Made by a program: the position numbers and the translations under genes. Below, piece by piece: positions 52,348-62,120 of a DNA stretch of 64,000 bases. Each line of letters begins with the position of its first letter. Within the stretch, counting starts at the first letter, position 1. The notes beneath the pieces are model-generated. The model did no database searches. It was not told where the DNA came from and saw nothing but the letters and a program-made list of their open reading frames with translations. Source of the DNA: Sphingobacterium multivorum (lineage in GTDB: Bacteria > Bacteroidota > Bacteroidia > Sphingobacteriales > Sphingobacteriaceae); contig NZ_CP154261.1 of NCBI RefSeq assembly GCF_039511225.1, forward strand, positions 2,542,001 through 2,606,000, written 5' to 3'.

Positions 52348-55300
52348 ATGAAACAATCCGTAAAAACACTGCTATTGATGCTGATGCATGTCAATGGCTA
52401 TGCCTTTAGCCAGCAGGCAGACAAGGCAGTTGACCATGTTCAATTTAAACAGCTCGTCAAAGCCATTGAGCAGCGCAGCGATTATCGCTTTGTTTACGAC
52501 CCCCATGAAATTAACCCCGATCTGCGGGTCGATGTCAATTTAAACAATGCCAATATCCCGGAGCTTCTTAAACAAGCCTTTTCGACAAAGGGCATCCGCT
52601 ATCAAATCGTCAAAAATACCATTGTGCTCCAAGGAAAAGGGGCTAACAAATCCTTGCAGACCACCATCTCTGGCCGGGTCAGCAATGCTTCCGGTGCCGC
52701 GCTGGAAGGGGTAAGCGTCCGTGTTAAAAACAAGATCGCCAGCACGGTTACCGATGCCAGCGGCCGCTTTAGTTTAAGTGGGCTGCAGCAGGAGGATATA
52801 TTGCTCTTGAGTTATATCGGCTACCGCAGCAAGGAAGTGAAGGCCGCAGGCAACGGTCCCCTGGAAATAAGTCTCGAGGTTGATCCGGGCAACCTGGATG
52901 AAGTGGTGGTCATCGGTTACGGCACGTCTTCGGTACGCAAAAATACCGGTTCGGTATCCAGTGTCACCCGCAAGGAGATCGAAACACAGCCGGTACTGGA
53001 TCCCCTGGCAGCCTTGCAGGGCCGCGTTGCGGGACTTAATATCGCTTCCAATTCGGGCTTGCCGGGCAGCTCCTTTCAGGTGCAGCTGCGCGGGGTCAAC
53101 TCCTTGACCAATGGCAGCAGTCCGCTTTACATTATCGACGGTATCCCATTTTCGGACGAAAGCATGAATCAGTTTACCGCAGCCAATGGCAATCAAAGCC
53201 CGCTGAGCCTGATCAATCCCAAGGATATTGAACGCATCGATGTGCTTAAGGATGCCGATGCGACAGCCATTTATGGCTCCCGGGGTGGGAATGGTGTGAT
53301 CCTAATCACAACAAAAAAAGGCAATAAGGGCGGGCTTAAAATAGACTTTAATGCCAATGTGGGTTCCAGTAAAGCCATCCGCAACCTGAAGATGCTGAAC
53401 ACGCAGCAATACCTGGACATCCGGAAAGAGGGCTTCAAAAACGATAACTGGACGGCAACGCCAGATAATGCGCCGGATCTGCTTACCTGGGATCAGTCTG
53501 CCTACAGCGACTGGCAAAAGGAGTTTTATGGTGCATCGGCTCCTTTCTCCACGTATCAGCTGTCATTTTCCGGTGGCAACGAAAACACGCAGTACCTGGC
53601 CAGCGCCAATTTCAACCGTCAGGGTGATCCCCTGCCTGGTAATAAAAACTATCAGCGTGGCGGTGCACTGTTGAACCTGTCTACACAGTCCAAAGACCAG
53701 CGATTTAAACTCAACAGCAGTTTCAACCTCAACCTCGACCGCAACAACACGGTCCCCACAGATATTGCACAGTTTTATAACCTGGCGCCAAATTATCCTT
53801 TATACGATGAAAATGGCAACTATTACTGGTTTCAGCAGACCTTACAGAATCCTGCAGCCTATATGGAGCGCTCGAGTATTTCTAAAGCTAAATCCCTGCT
53901 GGCCAATTTTTCTGCCGAATACGCCATCTTACCTGAATTGGTCGCGAAAGTCAATGTGGGCTATAACCTCAAAAGCATGGACCAGACGCGTCTACTGCCC
54001 AACGCGGGATTTAATCCATTGACGAGTACGGGTTCAATGGCCTCTTACGGGAATTCGGATTACCAGTCTTATATCATTGAGCCGCAAGTAAACTACAGCA
54101 AAACAATTGGTAAACATGATTTCAAGTTGCTTTTGGGTGGCACCTGGCAGCAAAGGGTCACCGAAGGGAAATACTTCGATGGCAGCAGCTACCCGAGTGA
54201 TTCGCAGCTGGATAATATAGCTGCTGCAGGGATCCTCGCAATCCGCAACAATCAGTATGCCGATTACCGCTACCAATCTGCATTTGGACGTATCAATTAT
54301 GCCTATGCCGACAAATACCTATTGAATTTCAGCTACCGACGGGATGGCTCTTCCCGTTTTGGCCCCAACAATAAGTACGGTAATTTTGGATCGGTTGGTG
54401 CAGCCTGGGTATTCAGCAGCGAAGAGTTTTTCCAGGATCAGTCTATCCTGAGCTTCGGTAAGCTCCGTGGCAGCTGGGGGGTGACGGGCAATGACCAGAT
54501 CGGCGATTACCAGTACCTTGATACCTGGGGCACAGGTTTTGCCTACCAGAGCATCACGGGGCTTTATCCGACGCGGGTGTTCAATCCCAATTTTGGCTGG
54601 GAAGAAATCAAAAAGAAAGAACTGGGCCTCGACCTTGGATTTTTCAGGGACCGTATTTTCCTGACGGCCAATTATTACAACAATAGATCGGATAACCAGC
54701 TGATCAATATCGTGCTCGCACCGCAGACGGGCTATAATTCTTATTTTGGTAATACCCCCGCACTGATCGAAAATAAGGGCCTTGAGTTTGAGCTGAGCAG
54801 CGTAAATATCCAAAAGGAAAAGTTCAGCTGGAAAACCAATTTCAATATGACTTTCCCTTCCAATACCCTGCTGGACTATCCTAAACTTGAAAGTAGCAGC
54901 GATGTACGGCGATACGTCATTGGCGAGTCTACCCGTATTGTGCGTGGATTTCAGTTTACGGGAGTGGATCCGCAAACGGGTATCGCTCAATTCCTGGATG
55001 TGAATGGTGATGGGAAAATTACCGAATTCAATGATTATGTGACCCTGGGTTCACTGCTGCCGAAGTTTTATGGCGGAATCAACAACAACCTGAGTTATGG
55101 CCATGTGAGCCTTGGACTGCTGTTTCAGTTTGTCAAACAGGAGGGACCCTCCATTGGTTATGGCCCGCAGGCCACGACCATCGGTGCACTGGGCAACCTG
55201 GATGAATATGTATTGCACCGCTGGCAGCAGCCGGGCGATGTGACGGATGTGCCGCGTGCAACCGCCAACAGCGCCAATGACGCCAACCTGGCGTACCGCA

Positions 55301-55593
55301 ATTACTACCGTTATTCATCGGCGGTATGGGACGACGCTTCTTTTATCCGCTTAAAAAATGTATCGCTCAGTTACGACATCTCCAAATGGGCACAGAAGAT
55401 CAATATAAACCGTGCTGTGCTGCAGTTCAATGCGCAGAACCTCTTTACCTGGACAAGCTTTAGAGGTATGGATCCCGAGATGCCTGGTTTTGACCGCACT
55501 TATGTTTCGGATGTCAATCCTTTTGGTTCGGTGCGGAGCAGCGCCACACCATCGCTGCGTACCTATACCTTCGCGGTGCAGCTCACTTTTTAA
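52348..55593 (+). CDS. SusC/RagA TonB-dependent transducer with STN domain
   Basis: 1081 residues. The signal peptide (to about 22) is followed by an STN domain (about 30-95: VQFKQLVKAIEQRSDYRFVYDP, then the IRYQIVKNTIVLQ strand), a carboxypeptidase-regulatory-like domain (about 107-190, ISGRVSNASGAALEGVSV), a plug (about 200-320: IIDGIPFSDES, LKDADATAIYGSRGGNGVI) and a beta-barrel ending in aromatic YTFAVQLTF. The STN domain is the hallmark of receptors that signal to FecR, matching the two preceding genes. Its stop overlaps with the region just before the SusD gene. Substrate unknown. Confidence 0.94.
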   Translation: MKQSVKTLLLMLMHVNGYAFSQQADKAVDHVQFKQLVKAIEQRSDYRFVYDPHEINPDLRVDVNLNNANIPELLKQAFSTKGIRYQIVKNTIVLQGKGANKSLQTTISGRVSNASGAALEGVSVRVKNKIASTVTDASGRFSLSGLQQEDILLLSYIGYRSKEVKAAGNGPLEISLEVDPGNLDEVVVIGYGTSSVRKNTGSVSSVTRKEIETQPVLDPLAALQGRVAGLNIASNSGLPGSSFQVQLRGVNSLTNGSSPLYIIDGIPFSDESMNQFTAANGNQSPLSLINPKDIERIDVLKDADATAIYGSRGGNGVILITTKKGNKGGLKIDFNANVGSSKAIRNLKMLNTQQYLDIRKEGFKNDNWTATPDNAPDLLTWDQSAYSDWQKEFYGASAPFSTYQLSFSGGNENTQYLASANFNRQGDPLPGNKNYQRGGALLNLSTQSKDQRFKLNSSFNLNLDRNNTVPTDIAQFYNLAPNYPLYDENGNYYWFQQTLQNPAAYMERSSISKAKSLLANFSAEYAILPELVAKVNVGYNLKSMDQTRLLPNAGFNPLTSTGSMASYGNSDYQSYIIEPQVNYSKTIGKHDFKLLLGGTWQQRVTEGKYFDGSSYPSDSQLDNIAAAGILAIRNNQYADYRYQSAFGRINYAYADKYLLNFSYRRDGSSRFGPNNKYGNFGSVGAAWVFSSEEFFQDQSILSFGKLRGSWGVTGNDQIGDYQYLDTWGTGFAYQSITGLYPTRVFNPNFGWEEIKKKELGLDLGFFRDRIFLTANYYNNRSDNQLINIVLAPQTGYNSYFGNTPALIENKGLEFELSSVNIQKEKFSWKTNFNMTFPSNTLLDYPKLESSSDVRRYVIGESTRIVRGFQFTGVDPQTGIAQFLDVNGDGKITEFNDYVTLGSLLPKFYGGINNNLSYGHVSLGLLFQFVKQEGPSIGYGPQATTIGALGNLDEYVLHRWQQPGDVTDVPRATANSANDANLAYRNYYRYSSAVWDDASFIRLKNVSLSYDISKWAQKININRAVLQFNAQNLFTWTSFRGMDPEMPGFDRTYVSDVNPFGSVRSSATPSLRTYTFAVQLTF

Positions 55594-55619
55594 TGATCAT
55601 AAAACTAAAGACTTACACC

Positions 55620-56984
55620 ATGAACAAATATATCATCTACAGCCTTTTTGCAACACCCCTGTTGAACCTCTCCTGCAACAAATTTCTGGCGGTGGATCCC
55701 CCCAAGACGGAAGTGGCGGCAGCGTCGGCCTTCAGCGACGAAAAAACGGCCACAGCAACCGTGGGCGGACTCTATACGAGTATGAACAACTACAATAACC
55801 AGTTTGCCAGTGGACTGATGAGCATCGTGCTGTCCAGCCTGGCCGACGATTACAACTCGGCCTTTACAAGCTACGATGAGTACAAATACAATCGGCTGAG
55901 TCCCGCAACCTCGTACCTCGATCGGCTGTGGTCGCAACCCTATAGCTATATCAATCACAGCAATAAGATTATCGAGGGAGTTGAAGCTTCGGCACTCAGC
56001 GCCAAGGTAAAAGCACAGCTCTCGGCAGAAGCGCGTTTTACGCGGGTATTCAATTATTTTTACCTGAGCAACCTCTTCCAAAAAGTGCCCCTGATCACCG
56101 ATACCAAAGATCTGGAAAGCAACAACCAAAAAGGGCCAGCGTCCCGGGAGGAGCTCTATGCTTTCATGGTGGACGATCTGAAGCAGGCTGCTGTGGATAT
56201 TTCGGATACCTACCAGGGCAATGAGCGTACCCGCCCCAATAGAAAAGCGGTTGATGCGCTATTGGCTCGGGTATACCTGTACCATGGCGACTGGGCCGAT
56301 GCGGAAGCGACAGCCGATAAAGTCATCGGGGATAACCGGTACGAACTGTCGCGCGACCTCAATACGGTCTTTTTGAAGACGAGCAAAGAGGCCATCTGGC
56401 AGCTGCAGACTGTCAATCTTTCGACGGCAGGTGTCAACACCTGGGAGGGATTCAGCATCGTTCCGGCCGTAGCGACGGCACGGAGTTACTATCAGCTGTA
56501 TGATGCGACCGTGGCGGCTTATGAGGAGAACGACTTGCGTAAATCACAATGGTTAAAACCGTATGTGGTAAACAATAAAACACTTTATATGCCGTATAAG
56601 TACAAGTTGCGCACAGCGACACCGGTTGCCGAATACAATACCGTACTGCGCCTGGCCGAGCAGTACCTGATCCGTGCGGAAGCGCGGCTCAACCAAAATA
56701 AGCTACAGGCGGCACTACAGGATATCAACCAGATCCGCGAGCGTGCAGGCCTCGCTGCGCTGCCACAAACGCTGGACAAAGCAGCTATCGCCCTGGCCCT
56801 CGAAAAGGAACGGCAGCTGGAGCTGCTGGGCGAATGGGGTCACCGCTGGTTTGACTTGGTCCGCACAAATCGGGCCCTGCCTGTACTTTCGAAGGTCAAA
56901 ACAGACTTTAGTCAAAGCGATACCAAAATACCGATCGCCAGTGCTATTTTATTAACCAATGGTAATCTCCAACAGAATGATTAA
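55620..56984 (+). CDS. SusD/RagB-family surface lipoprotein
   Basis: 454 residues from the ATG at 55620, which puts the lipoprotein signal MNKYIIYSLFATPLLNLSC first; an ATG at 55593, overlapping the SusC stop, would precede it by nine codons. SusD landmarks: FRGVFNYFYLSNLFQKVPL-like TPR helix (EARFTRVFNYFYLSNLF), RKAVDALLARVYLYHGDWADAEATAD, and the C-terminal ALEKERQLELLGEWGHRWFDLVR. It should form the lid of the preceding transporter. Confidence 0.93.
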   Translation: MNKYIIYSLFATPLLNLSCNKFLAVDPPKTEVAAASAFSDEKTATATVGGLYTSMNNYNNQFASGLMSIVLSSLADDYNSAFTSYDEYKYNRLSPATSYLDRLWSQPYSYINHSNKIIEGVEASALSAKVKAQLSAEARFTRVFNYFYLSNLFQKVPLITDTKDLESNNQKGPASREELYAFMVDDLKQAAVDISDTYQGNERTRPNRKAVDALLARVYLYHGDWADAEATADKVIGDNRYELSRDLNTVFLKTSKEAIWQLQTVNLSTAGVNTWEGFSIVPAVATARSYYQLYDATVAAYEENDLRKSQWLKPYVVNNKTLYMPYKYKLRTATPVAEYNTVLRLAEQYLIRAEARLNQNKLQAALQDINQIRERAGLAALPQTLDKAAIALALEKERQLELLGEWGHRWFDLVRTNRALPVLSKVKTDFSQSDTKIPIASAILLTNGNLQQND

Positions 56985-58914
56985 GCTATATAAACAGGCC
57001 TCGCTGCAGTTTAGACAGGCCTTGCTGCTGCTGTTACTGCCAGCAACCCTGGGAGCGCAGGCGCAAGTCAGCATCCTACCGGAAAAAGCAGCCGCCGGTG
57101 ATACCGTGACCATCAGCTTTGATCCCGGTAAATCTACCGCTGCTCCTGGCGCAGGGCCATTTTTCGTGGATTTCAACTACTCCAATTTTTACGAATTTCC
57201 GAGCCGCATGCCCATGCAGCGCGAAGGCGGACTGTGGCGTGTACGCTTTAAACTGCCGCCCTACGCCAACTTTTCCTGTTTTACGATCGCCGACAAGGAC
57301 AAGAAATTTGTGCAGCGGGCAAGCGATAGCAGTCAATACGAGATCTACGTCTATAAACAGGGGAAACTGATCGCTGGTAATTTCCTGGGGAAATCGTATA
57401 GCGTACCCGTCCAGGATAAAACATCGGATCGCATTGTGGAGAAACAGGAGTATTACCTCAAAAAAGAGCTGAGCTTGTATCCCGACAACTACGAGGCCCA
57501 GCTCCGGCTGATCGTCCTCGAGATGAAAAAAAGTAACCCTGCCCAGCAGGCCCGGCTCCTGAAAAAGGGCTTGACCGTGGTCGAAAAGAAATTCCGTAGC
57601 AATCCGCTTTTTGAAGGGAACCTCAACAAGGTGACCATGGGTTATCTGATACTCGGTCAAAATCAAAAAGTAGATTCGATCCGTCAGGTTGTGATCGACG
57701 AGTTTCCCAACAAGAAGATCGGCATAGCCTATCGGCTCAATAAACTGTTTAGCGAGCCGGATTCCACGGCGGTGGTCGCCGAGATCGGACAGCTTCTTGC
57801 CCTTAAAACCGCCGATAATGAGGCGGCCTATGGCAGCGCTTACGACTATCTTTTTACCTACTATGTGCGGCATGGCGACAGCGTACAGGCCAAGAAATAC
57901 CTGCCCCTGATCACCCGATGGGAGCAGGATCCCTACAAATGGCGCGCCTACAATCAATATGTGCAGCTGCTGTTGGATCATAAGCTGCTGCTTAACGATG
58001 CATCCAAGCTCAATCTATACCTGTTGGACAGTGTGGCGGCCTACCCGGTGAGCTTAATACGCTATTTCCCCGAAACAGGTTATCTGGTGGCGCATGACCC
58101 CGCCAAGGCTGATAAAATCGCTGCGGTGAAAGTAGAACTTATGGCCAATCAGGGGCTTATAGCCGCGCAGTTAAATCAGCCCGAAGTAGCGCAGGACTGG
58201 TTTGCCAAAAGCCTCCTTACGCTCAAATCGGCGGCACTGCTCCGGGCCATTGCCCTGCAGTATCAAGTGTGGAATGAGCCAGAGCGTGCGATACCCGTAC
58301 TGGAGGCAGCCTATCGCTATGCGCCTTTTGACCCACAGATCCGGCAGCTGCTCGACAGCGCGCTCGATAAAAAGGGGATGGGCAATGCCGCCGAGCGGCA
58401 GGCCTATTTTAGCCAGCTCGACAAGCAATGGAAGCAGGGCTATTACGCGGAGTTTCAGGAGATTATCGGCAGTACACCTCTTCCAGAAGACCTCAGCATC
58501 GTTGATATGGACAAAAAGCCCTTGCTTAAGGCGGAACTTGCGGGCAAGATTGTTGTCATTGATTTTTGGGCAACCTGGTGCAAGCCCTGTATAGCCTCTT
58601 TTCCTTATCTGCATCAGGTGTACAAAAAATATGCGGATGACCCGCAGGTGAAATTCGTTGTGCTCAATTCGGGCAGTGGAAATAGCTGGGACGATGCGTA
58701 TAAATGGGCGCAGGCCAATCGCCAATTTGACTTTCCATTTTATTACAACCAAGATAAAAAGCTGAGCAGTAAACTGGAAATAACCTCCATTCCGACAACG
58801 TTGATCTTGGATAAAAAAGGGAACATCCGCTTTCGAAAGGTCGGCTTCGAAGGTGAAAAGCTGCTGCAGAGCCTCGATGCCATGATCGAGTACCTGAAAG
58901 AACTGGATCAATAA
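56977..58914 (+). CDS. TlpA-like thioredoxin-fold protein with N-terminal beta domain
   Basis: 645 residues from the ATG at 56977, overlapping the SusD end by 8 bp. Signal peptide to about 28 (ends AQAQ). An Ig-like beta domain (about 30-140), a long helical TPR-like region (about 150-500) and a C-terminal thioredoxin domain (about 515-640) with VIDFWATWCKPCIASFPYL (active WCKPC) and the TSIPTTLIL cis-proline. It is translationally coupled to the SusCD pair, so a redox step follows or accompanies uptake. The first SusCD operon in the window has the same gene order, with a different TlpA protein. Confidence 0.9.
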   Translation: MIKLYKQASLQFRQALLLLLLPATLGAQAQVSILPEKAAAGDTVTISFDPGKSTAAPGAGPFFVDFNYSNFYEFPSRMPMQREGGLWRVRFKLPPYANFSCFTIADKDKKFVQRASDSSQYEIYVYKQGKLIAGNFLGKSYSVPVQDKTSDRIVEKQEYYLKKELSLYPDNYEAQLRLIVLEMKKSNPAQQARLLKKGLTVVEKKFRSNPLFEGNLNKVTMGYLILGQNQKVDSIRQVVIDEFPNKKIGIAYRLNKLFSEPDSTAVVAEIGQLLALKTADNEAAYGSAYDYLFTYYVRHGDSVQAKKYLPLITRWEQDPYKWRAYNQYVQLLLDHKLLLNDASKLNLYLLDSVAAYPVSLIRYFPETGYLVAHDPAKADKIAAVKVELMANQGLIAAQLNQPEVAQDWFAKSLLTLKSAALLRAIALQYQVWNEPERAIPVLEAAYRYAPFDPQIRQLLDSALDKKGMGNAAERQAYFSQLDKQWKQGYYAEFQEIIGSTPLPEDLSIVDMDKKPLLKAELAGKIVVIDFWATWCKPCIASFPYLHQVYKKYADDPQVKFVVLNSGSGNSWDDAYKWAQANRQFDFPFYYNQDKKLSSKLEITSIPTTLILDKKGNIRFRKVGFEGEKLLQSLDAMIEYLKELDQ

Positions 58915-58943
58915 CCTGGGCATGTCGTACCCCCTTTTTTTGG

Positions 58944-58951
58944 TATATTTG
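58944..58951 (+). promoter_or_regulatory. -7 element of the phosphatase gene
   Basis: TATATTTG, matching TAnnTTTG, 42 bp before the ATG at 58994. Confidence 0.4.
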
Positions 58952-58993
58952 CCTTACAAGTGATCCTGGTTGGATAAACTGTAATCAATATTT

Positions 58994-59611
58994 ATGTTTG
59001 AGAAGAAAACTATCATCACTGTACAACATCCCGAATCTATCCATCATTTAAATGGGATGGTCGGTTCGTGGACAGACTGGGAGCTGACAGAACTTGGAAG
59101 GCAGCAGGCGGAAAATATCGCCACTAATCTGCAATTGGAGTTTGGGGATAAAAATTTTTCTCTGTATTCATCGCCACTTCGCAGAGCCAGTGAAACTGCC
59201 GAAATAATCGGAGAGGCCTTTGGGCGCAACCCACAGTTCATGAAGGCGTTAAAGGAAAGGAATCTAGGCAGAGCGGTGGGGCAGTCGGTACAATGGCTGA
59301 AGGACAATATCGAAAACCAAGAGCTAACCTGCTTTGATAGATGCTTTAGTGATGCAGAATCTCGTTATGATGTTTGGCAAAGGCTGAAGCCGCTGTATGA
59401 AAACATCTGCTACGGGGAGGAAGAATATGCGCTATTGGTCTCGCACGGAGACACTTTAGGAATATTCCATGTGATGTGGTTGGGGCTGGATGTCGAGATG
59501 CTGGATAAAATACAGCTTGCGGGCCGCAGCGCCGGTGTTACTATTCTTCAACAGTCGACCACAGGAAAAAGAGTCATCAGTAAGCTGGGGGATATGAGCT
59601 ATCAATTATGA
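58994..59611 (+). CDS. Histidine phosphatase family protein
   Basis: 205 residues, cytoplasmic. The phosphoglycerate-mutase-like fold shows the phospho-His motif as TVQHPES (about 8-14; most family members have RHG), then TELGRQQAENIATNL, YSSPLRRASETAEII (Arg in the second motif), a Glu in LKERNLG, and LVSHGDTLGIF with the second catalytic His (about 152). The first Arg is therefore replaced by Gln, which also occurs in a known subgroup of the family. Substrate unknown. Monocistronic with its own promoter. Confidence 0.85.
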   Translation: MFEKKTIITVQHPESIHHLNGMVGSWTDWELTELGRQQAENIATNLQLEFGDKNFSLYSSPLRRASETAEIIGEAFGRNPQFMKALKERNLGRAVGQSVQWLKDNIENQELTCFDRCFSDAESRYDVWQRLKPLYENICYGEEEYALLVSHGDTLGIFHVMWLGLDVEMLDKIQLAGRSAGVTILQQSTTGKRVISKLGDMSYQL

Positions 59612-59721
59612 GCTATTAATATATCCAGTTTACATAAAGATATCATAGGTCGCAATTGTTTATGGCTGCTATTGAAGCCACATTGTTAGGGATGAATATT
59701 GACCGGTTCATGATCTTGGGT

Positions 59722-59755
59722 ATCAATAAGGTAGTTGTGTAACTACCTTATTGAT
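59722..59755. repeat. Perfect 15-bp inverted repeat
   Basis: ATCAATAAGGTAGTT / AACTACCTTATTGAT with loop GTGT. It contains the stop codon of the convergent 98-residue gene. No T-run follows on either strand, so it is not a canonical terminator. Confidence 0.55.
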
Positions 59756-60044
59756 GCCTATTACCTTTGTGATAATACGAAATGTTTTTGTTGATCGCCT
59801 GCGCCGAATCATTTCTTTCAGGCGATACCGTGGCGGGGGCGTATTGCAATGACACAATATCGCTGCTGTCGATGTCGGGCATTTTAAGCGGACGATACCA
59901 CGAAGGTGGGTTTGTTAGATTGCCCGTCTGCTTGCGGTCTGTTTTTGCGGTTGATTCTTGTACAGAACGCTGTTTCCAACGCCTGTAGACAAGCAGTGCT
60001 GCTCCAGCAACTGCCGTGATAACGAGTCCGATTTGTGCTTTCAT
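59748..60044 (-). CDS. Small hypothetical membrane-anchored protein
   Basis: 98 residues. One N-terminal membrane segment (about 4-21, GLVITAVAGAALLVYRRW) followed by a basic then Ser/Asp/Asn-rich tail. No family recognised. Upstream lies a 21-nt tandem repeat. The stop codon lies inside a 15-bp inverted repeat. Confidence 0.5.
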   Translation of the reverse strand: MKAQIGLVITAVAGAALLVYRRWKQRSVQESTAKTDRKQTGNLTNPPSWYRPLKMPDIDSSDIVSLQYAPATVSPERNDSAQAINKNISYYHKGNRHQ

Positions 60045-60059
60045 GCTTTCTTCTTTACG

Positions 60060-60101
60060 AATTGAACAAAATTCCTTTCCAATTGAACAAAGCTCCTTTC
60101 A
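60060..60101. repeat. 21-nt tandem duplication
   Basis: Two adjacent copies beginning AATTGAACAAA and ending TCCTTTC, with three differences, right upstream of the 98-residue gene; possibly regulatory. Confidence 0.5.
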
Positions 60102-60172
60102 AAAAGTTCAATAAAAAACAAATCAGCTTTTTGGTCCATCGCAATAAGGTCTTCCAACAGTGCATTCGAACG

Positions 60173-60964
60173 TTAGTCCACCAGTGTCACCAGCATATCA
60201 GCCAATTTTGTAGGTGCTGTGAGCATGGCATCGTGGCCCGTCGCGATCTCCCGATAGTGCCAGTTGAGTGTGTGGTCGGCGCGCACTTTTTCGCTCATCT
60301 CCTTCATAATGGGCAGCTGTGGATCGGTACATGCGATATAGACCAAGGGTAATCCATTGCCATACTTGTTTTTTAAGTGCAGCCGCTGTGCAAATGTGCC
60401 AAAGGGTTGTGCGCTGAGCCTTTCCTTGACCCAGGAAACCATGCCGGGGGCTGTAACACCAAATAGTGCAACGTCAAAAGGTGCAAAATTCTCTTTCCGC
60501 TGAATGTTTTTGAGCTGAATTTCTTGCACTGCCTTGGGTTGCAATGAAATGGGGCTCTGGCCATCTTCAATAATCATGGCGTCGAGAAAAATCAATTTGT
60601 GTAATCGTGAGGGAATGCGATCGGCAACTCCGGCAATCACGGCACCGGCATAGCTGTGGCCAACGAGATACAAATCGTGCAGATCTTCCATCTCGATCAG
60701 GTTGACGATGTCCTGGATATGGGTGTTGATGTCGACCGAAGGCTCGATCAGGTGTTTACGTTCACCAAGCCCCGTCAGCGTCGGGGTGTATACCCTGTAG
60801 TGAGCATCGGTGAGCTGCTGTGCAACGGCCTGCCAGCACCAGCCGCCATGCCAGGCCCCATGAACTAGCACATAGGTAGGCCGATGATCTTGGTGTTGAG
60901 CGTATCCAATTAACATGCCGCAGCTTAGCAGGACAAGCAGAAATAAAGTTCGCAGTTGTTTCAT
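60173..60964 (-). CDS. Secreted alpha/beta hydrolase
   Basis: 263 residues with a signal peptide (to about 22). The alpha/beta hydrolase fold is clear: the oxyanion motif VLVHGAWHGGWCW (about 32-44), the nucleophile elbow LVGHSYAGAVI (Ser about 107), a late Asp region (VYIACTDPQ) and the catalytic His in GHDAML. The small HGAWHGGW subfamily includes salicylate esterases and hydroxynitrile lyases, so an esterase is likely. A Bacteroidota promoter with good spacing lies upstream. The HxlR regulator next to it is divergent and may control it. Confidence 0.88.
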   Translation of the reverse strand: MKQLRTLFLLVLLSCGMLIGYAQHQDHRPTYVLVHGAWHGGWCWQAVAQQLTDAHYRVYTPTLTGLGERKHLIEPSVDINTHIQDIVNLIEMEDLHDLYLVGHSYAGAVIAGVADRIPSRLHKLIFLDAMIIEDGQSPISLQPKAVQEIQLKNIQRKENFAPFDVALFGVTAPGMVSWVKERLSAQPFGTFAQRLHLKNKYGNGLPLVYIACTDPQLPIMKEMSEKVRADHTLNWHYREIATGHDAMLTAPTKLADMLVTLVD

Positions 60965-60998
60965 TTTTTTATAATTTTATACTGTTTTTAATACCTGA

Positions 60999-61028
60999 CA
61001 AAGGTATAGGCAAGCTTTTGTCCGCACA
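60999..61028 (-). promoter_or_regulatory. Promoter of the alpha/beta hydrolase gene
   Basis: Minus strand: TTG at 61028-61026, 19 bp, TACCTTTG at 61006-60999, 35 bp before the start codon. It matches the Bacteroidota consensus closely. Confidence 0.65.
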
Positions 61029-61070
61029 ATAACTCATCCTGAAGTGAGTGGCAATAACTCGATATTTAAA

Positions 61071-61481
61071 ATGGCAACACCCCGAAAAAAACAATCCACC
61101 AACACGGAGAATCTACAGACTTTGGCACAGGCATGTGATGTGAACGAAGTACTGTTGCAAATAGCGTTGCGTTGGAAAATGCAGATTCTATACTGTATTG
61201 CAGCGGATGTATCGCAATTCAGCACCTTAAAAAAAATGTTTCCGACACTTTCAGATCAGGTACTGAGCAAACGTTTAAAGGAGCTGAAAGAAGAATCGCT
61301 TGTCGTTACCGAAGAAATTGAAAACACCGTACCGCCTCAGATACGCTATAGCCCAACAGAAAAGGGTAAGGAACTGTTGAAGATTATCCTGAATCTGCAT
61401 CACTGGGGGCTAAAATGGAAAACTACAGGCAATAACTATTGCCAAGTGCATTCGGAAAGCGATCAGGATCGCGTTTTTTAA
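61071..61481 (+). CDS. HxlR-family transcriptional regulator
   Basis: 136 residues from the ATG at 61071 (an upstream in-frame start at 61044 is unlikely, as it falls in the promoter region of the divergent gene). The winged-helix shows LQIALRWKMQILYCIAADVSQFSTLKKMFPTLSDQVLSKRLKELKEESLV, then VPPQIRYSPTEKGKELLKI, the HxlR pattern. Members regulate responses to aldehydes, quinones or thiol stress. A DinB-type gene follows 15 bp later, and the hydrolase gene is divergent. Confidence 0.88.
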   Translation: MATPRKKQSTNTENLQTLAQACDVNEVLLQIALRWKMQILYCIAADVSQFSTLKKMFPTLSDQVLSKRLKELKEESLVVTEEIENTVPPQIRYSPTEKGKELLKIILNLHHWGLKWKTTGNNYCQVHSESDQDRVF

Positions 61482-61496
61482 CCCTATTTAAATCTT

Positions 61497-61961
61497 ATGG
61501 ATTCACTCTTTCGCGCCTGGCAAACAAGCCGTATGGCTTACCTCAAGTTCTTCGAAAATTATTCTTTGGAACAGCTCAATCGCATTCCCGAAGGCTTCAG
61601 CAATAACCTGATCTGGAATATCGGGCACATCATTGCCACACAGCATAAATTGATTTACATCGGATCGGGGGTAGAGGGACATATCCCCGAGGAGGTGTTT
61701 ATAAACTACCAATCCGGAACACGGCCGAAAGCGCTTGTATCACAACAGGAAGCAGATCTGCTTAAAAGATTGCTGTTCGAGCAGATTGAACCGACCATCC
61801 GTGATTTTAATAATAAGGAGTTTGTTCGTTATCAGGAACGCACAACCGGAACAGGCTTTCACTTAACCTCCATATACGATGCCTTCGAATGGAATAATTT
61901 TCATGAAGGACTGCATTTGGGGTATATGATGAGCATTAGAAAGTTTATTGCGTTGGATTAA
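61497..61961 (+). CDS. DinB-family protein
   Basis: 154 residues, a four-helix bundle of the DinB/YfiT type. The three metal-binding His are in the usual places: IGHIIATQH (about 44), and EGLHLGYMM near the C-terminus (about 140), with FNNKEF between. DinB-like proteins act as metal-dependent thiol transferases or hydrolases in detoxification. It is co-transcribed with the HxlR regulator and is followed by a region without a clear gene. Confidence 0.85.
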   Translation: MDSLFRAWQTSRMAYLKFFENYSLEQLNRIPEGFSNNLIWNIGHIIATQHKLIYIGSGVEGHIPEEVFINYQSGTRPKALVSQQEADLLKRLLFEQIEPTIRDFNNKEFVRYQERTTGTGFHLTSIYDAFEWNNFHEGLHLGYMMSIRKFIALD

Positions 61962-62120
61962 TGCTTACGATAAGGACTTATTTTGACCCCTCATGTTGAA
62001 GTTCCAGTGACAATGAATCACCAAGGGACAAAGTCCTGGATATTGGTACCGGAGCAGGTAAAATCTGCCGTGTTTGCGGGCATGTGATTATTGTCTCAAT
62101 CTTTGGCGGAAGATGGATTA

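Noticed and set aside
62027..62071. A methyltransferase-like motif VLDIGTGAGK in a short frame
   Set aside because: Only about 15 residues of similarity without flanking domain; could be a tiny remnant or chance.
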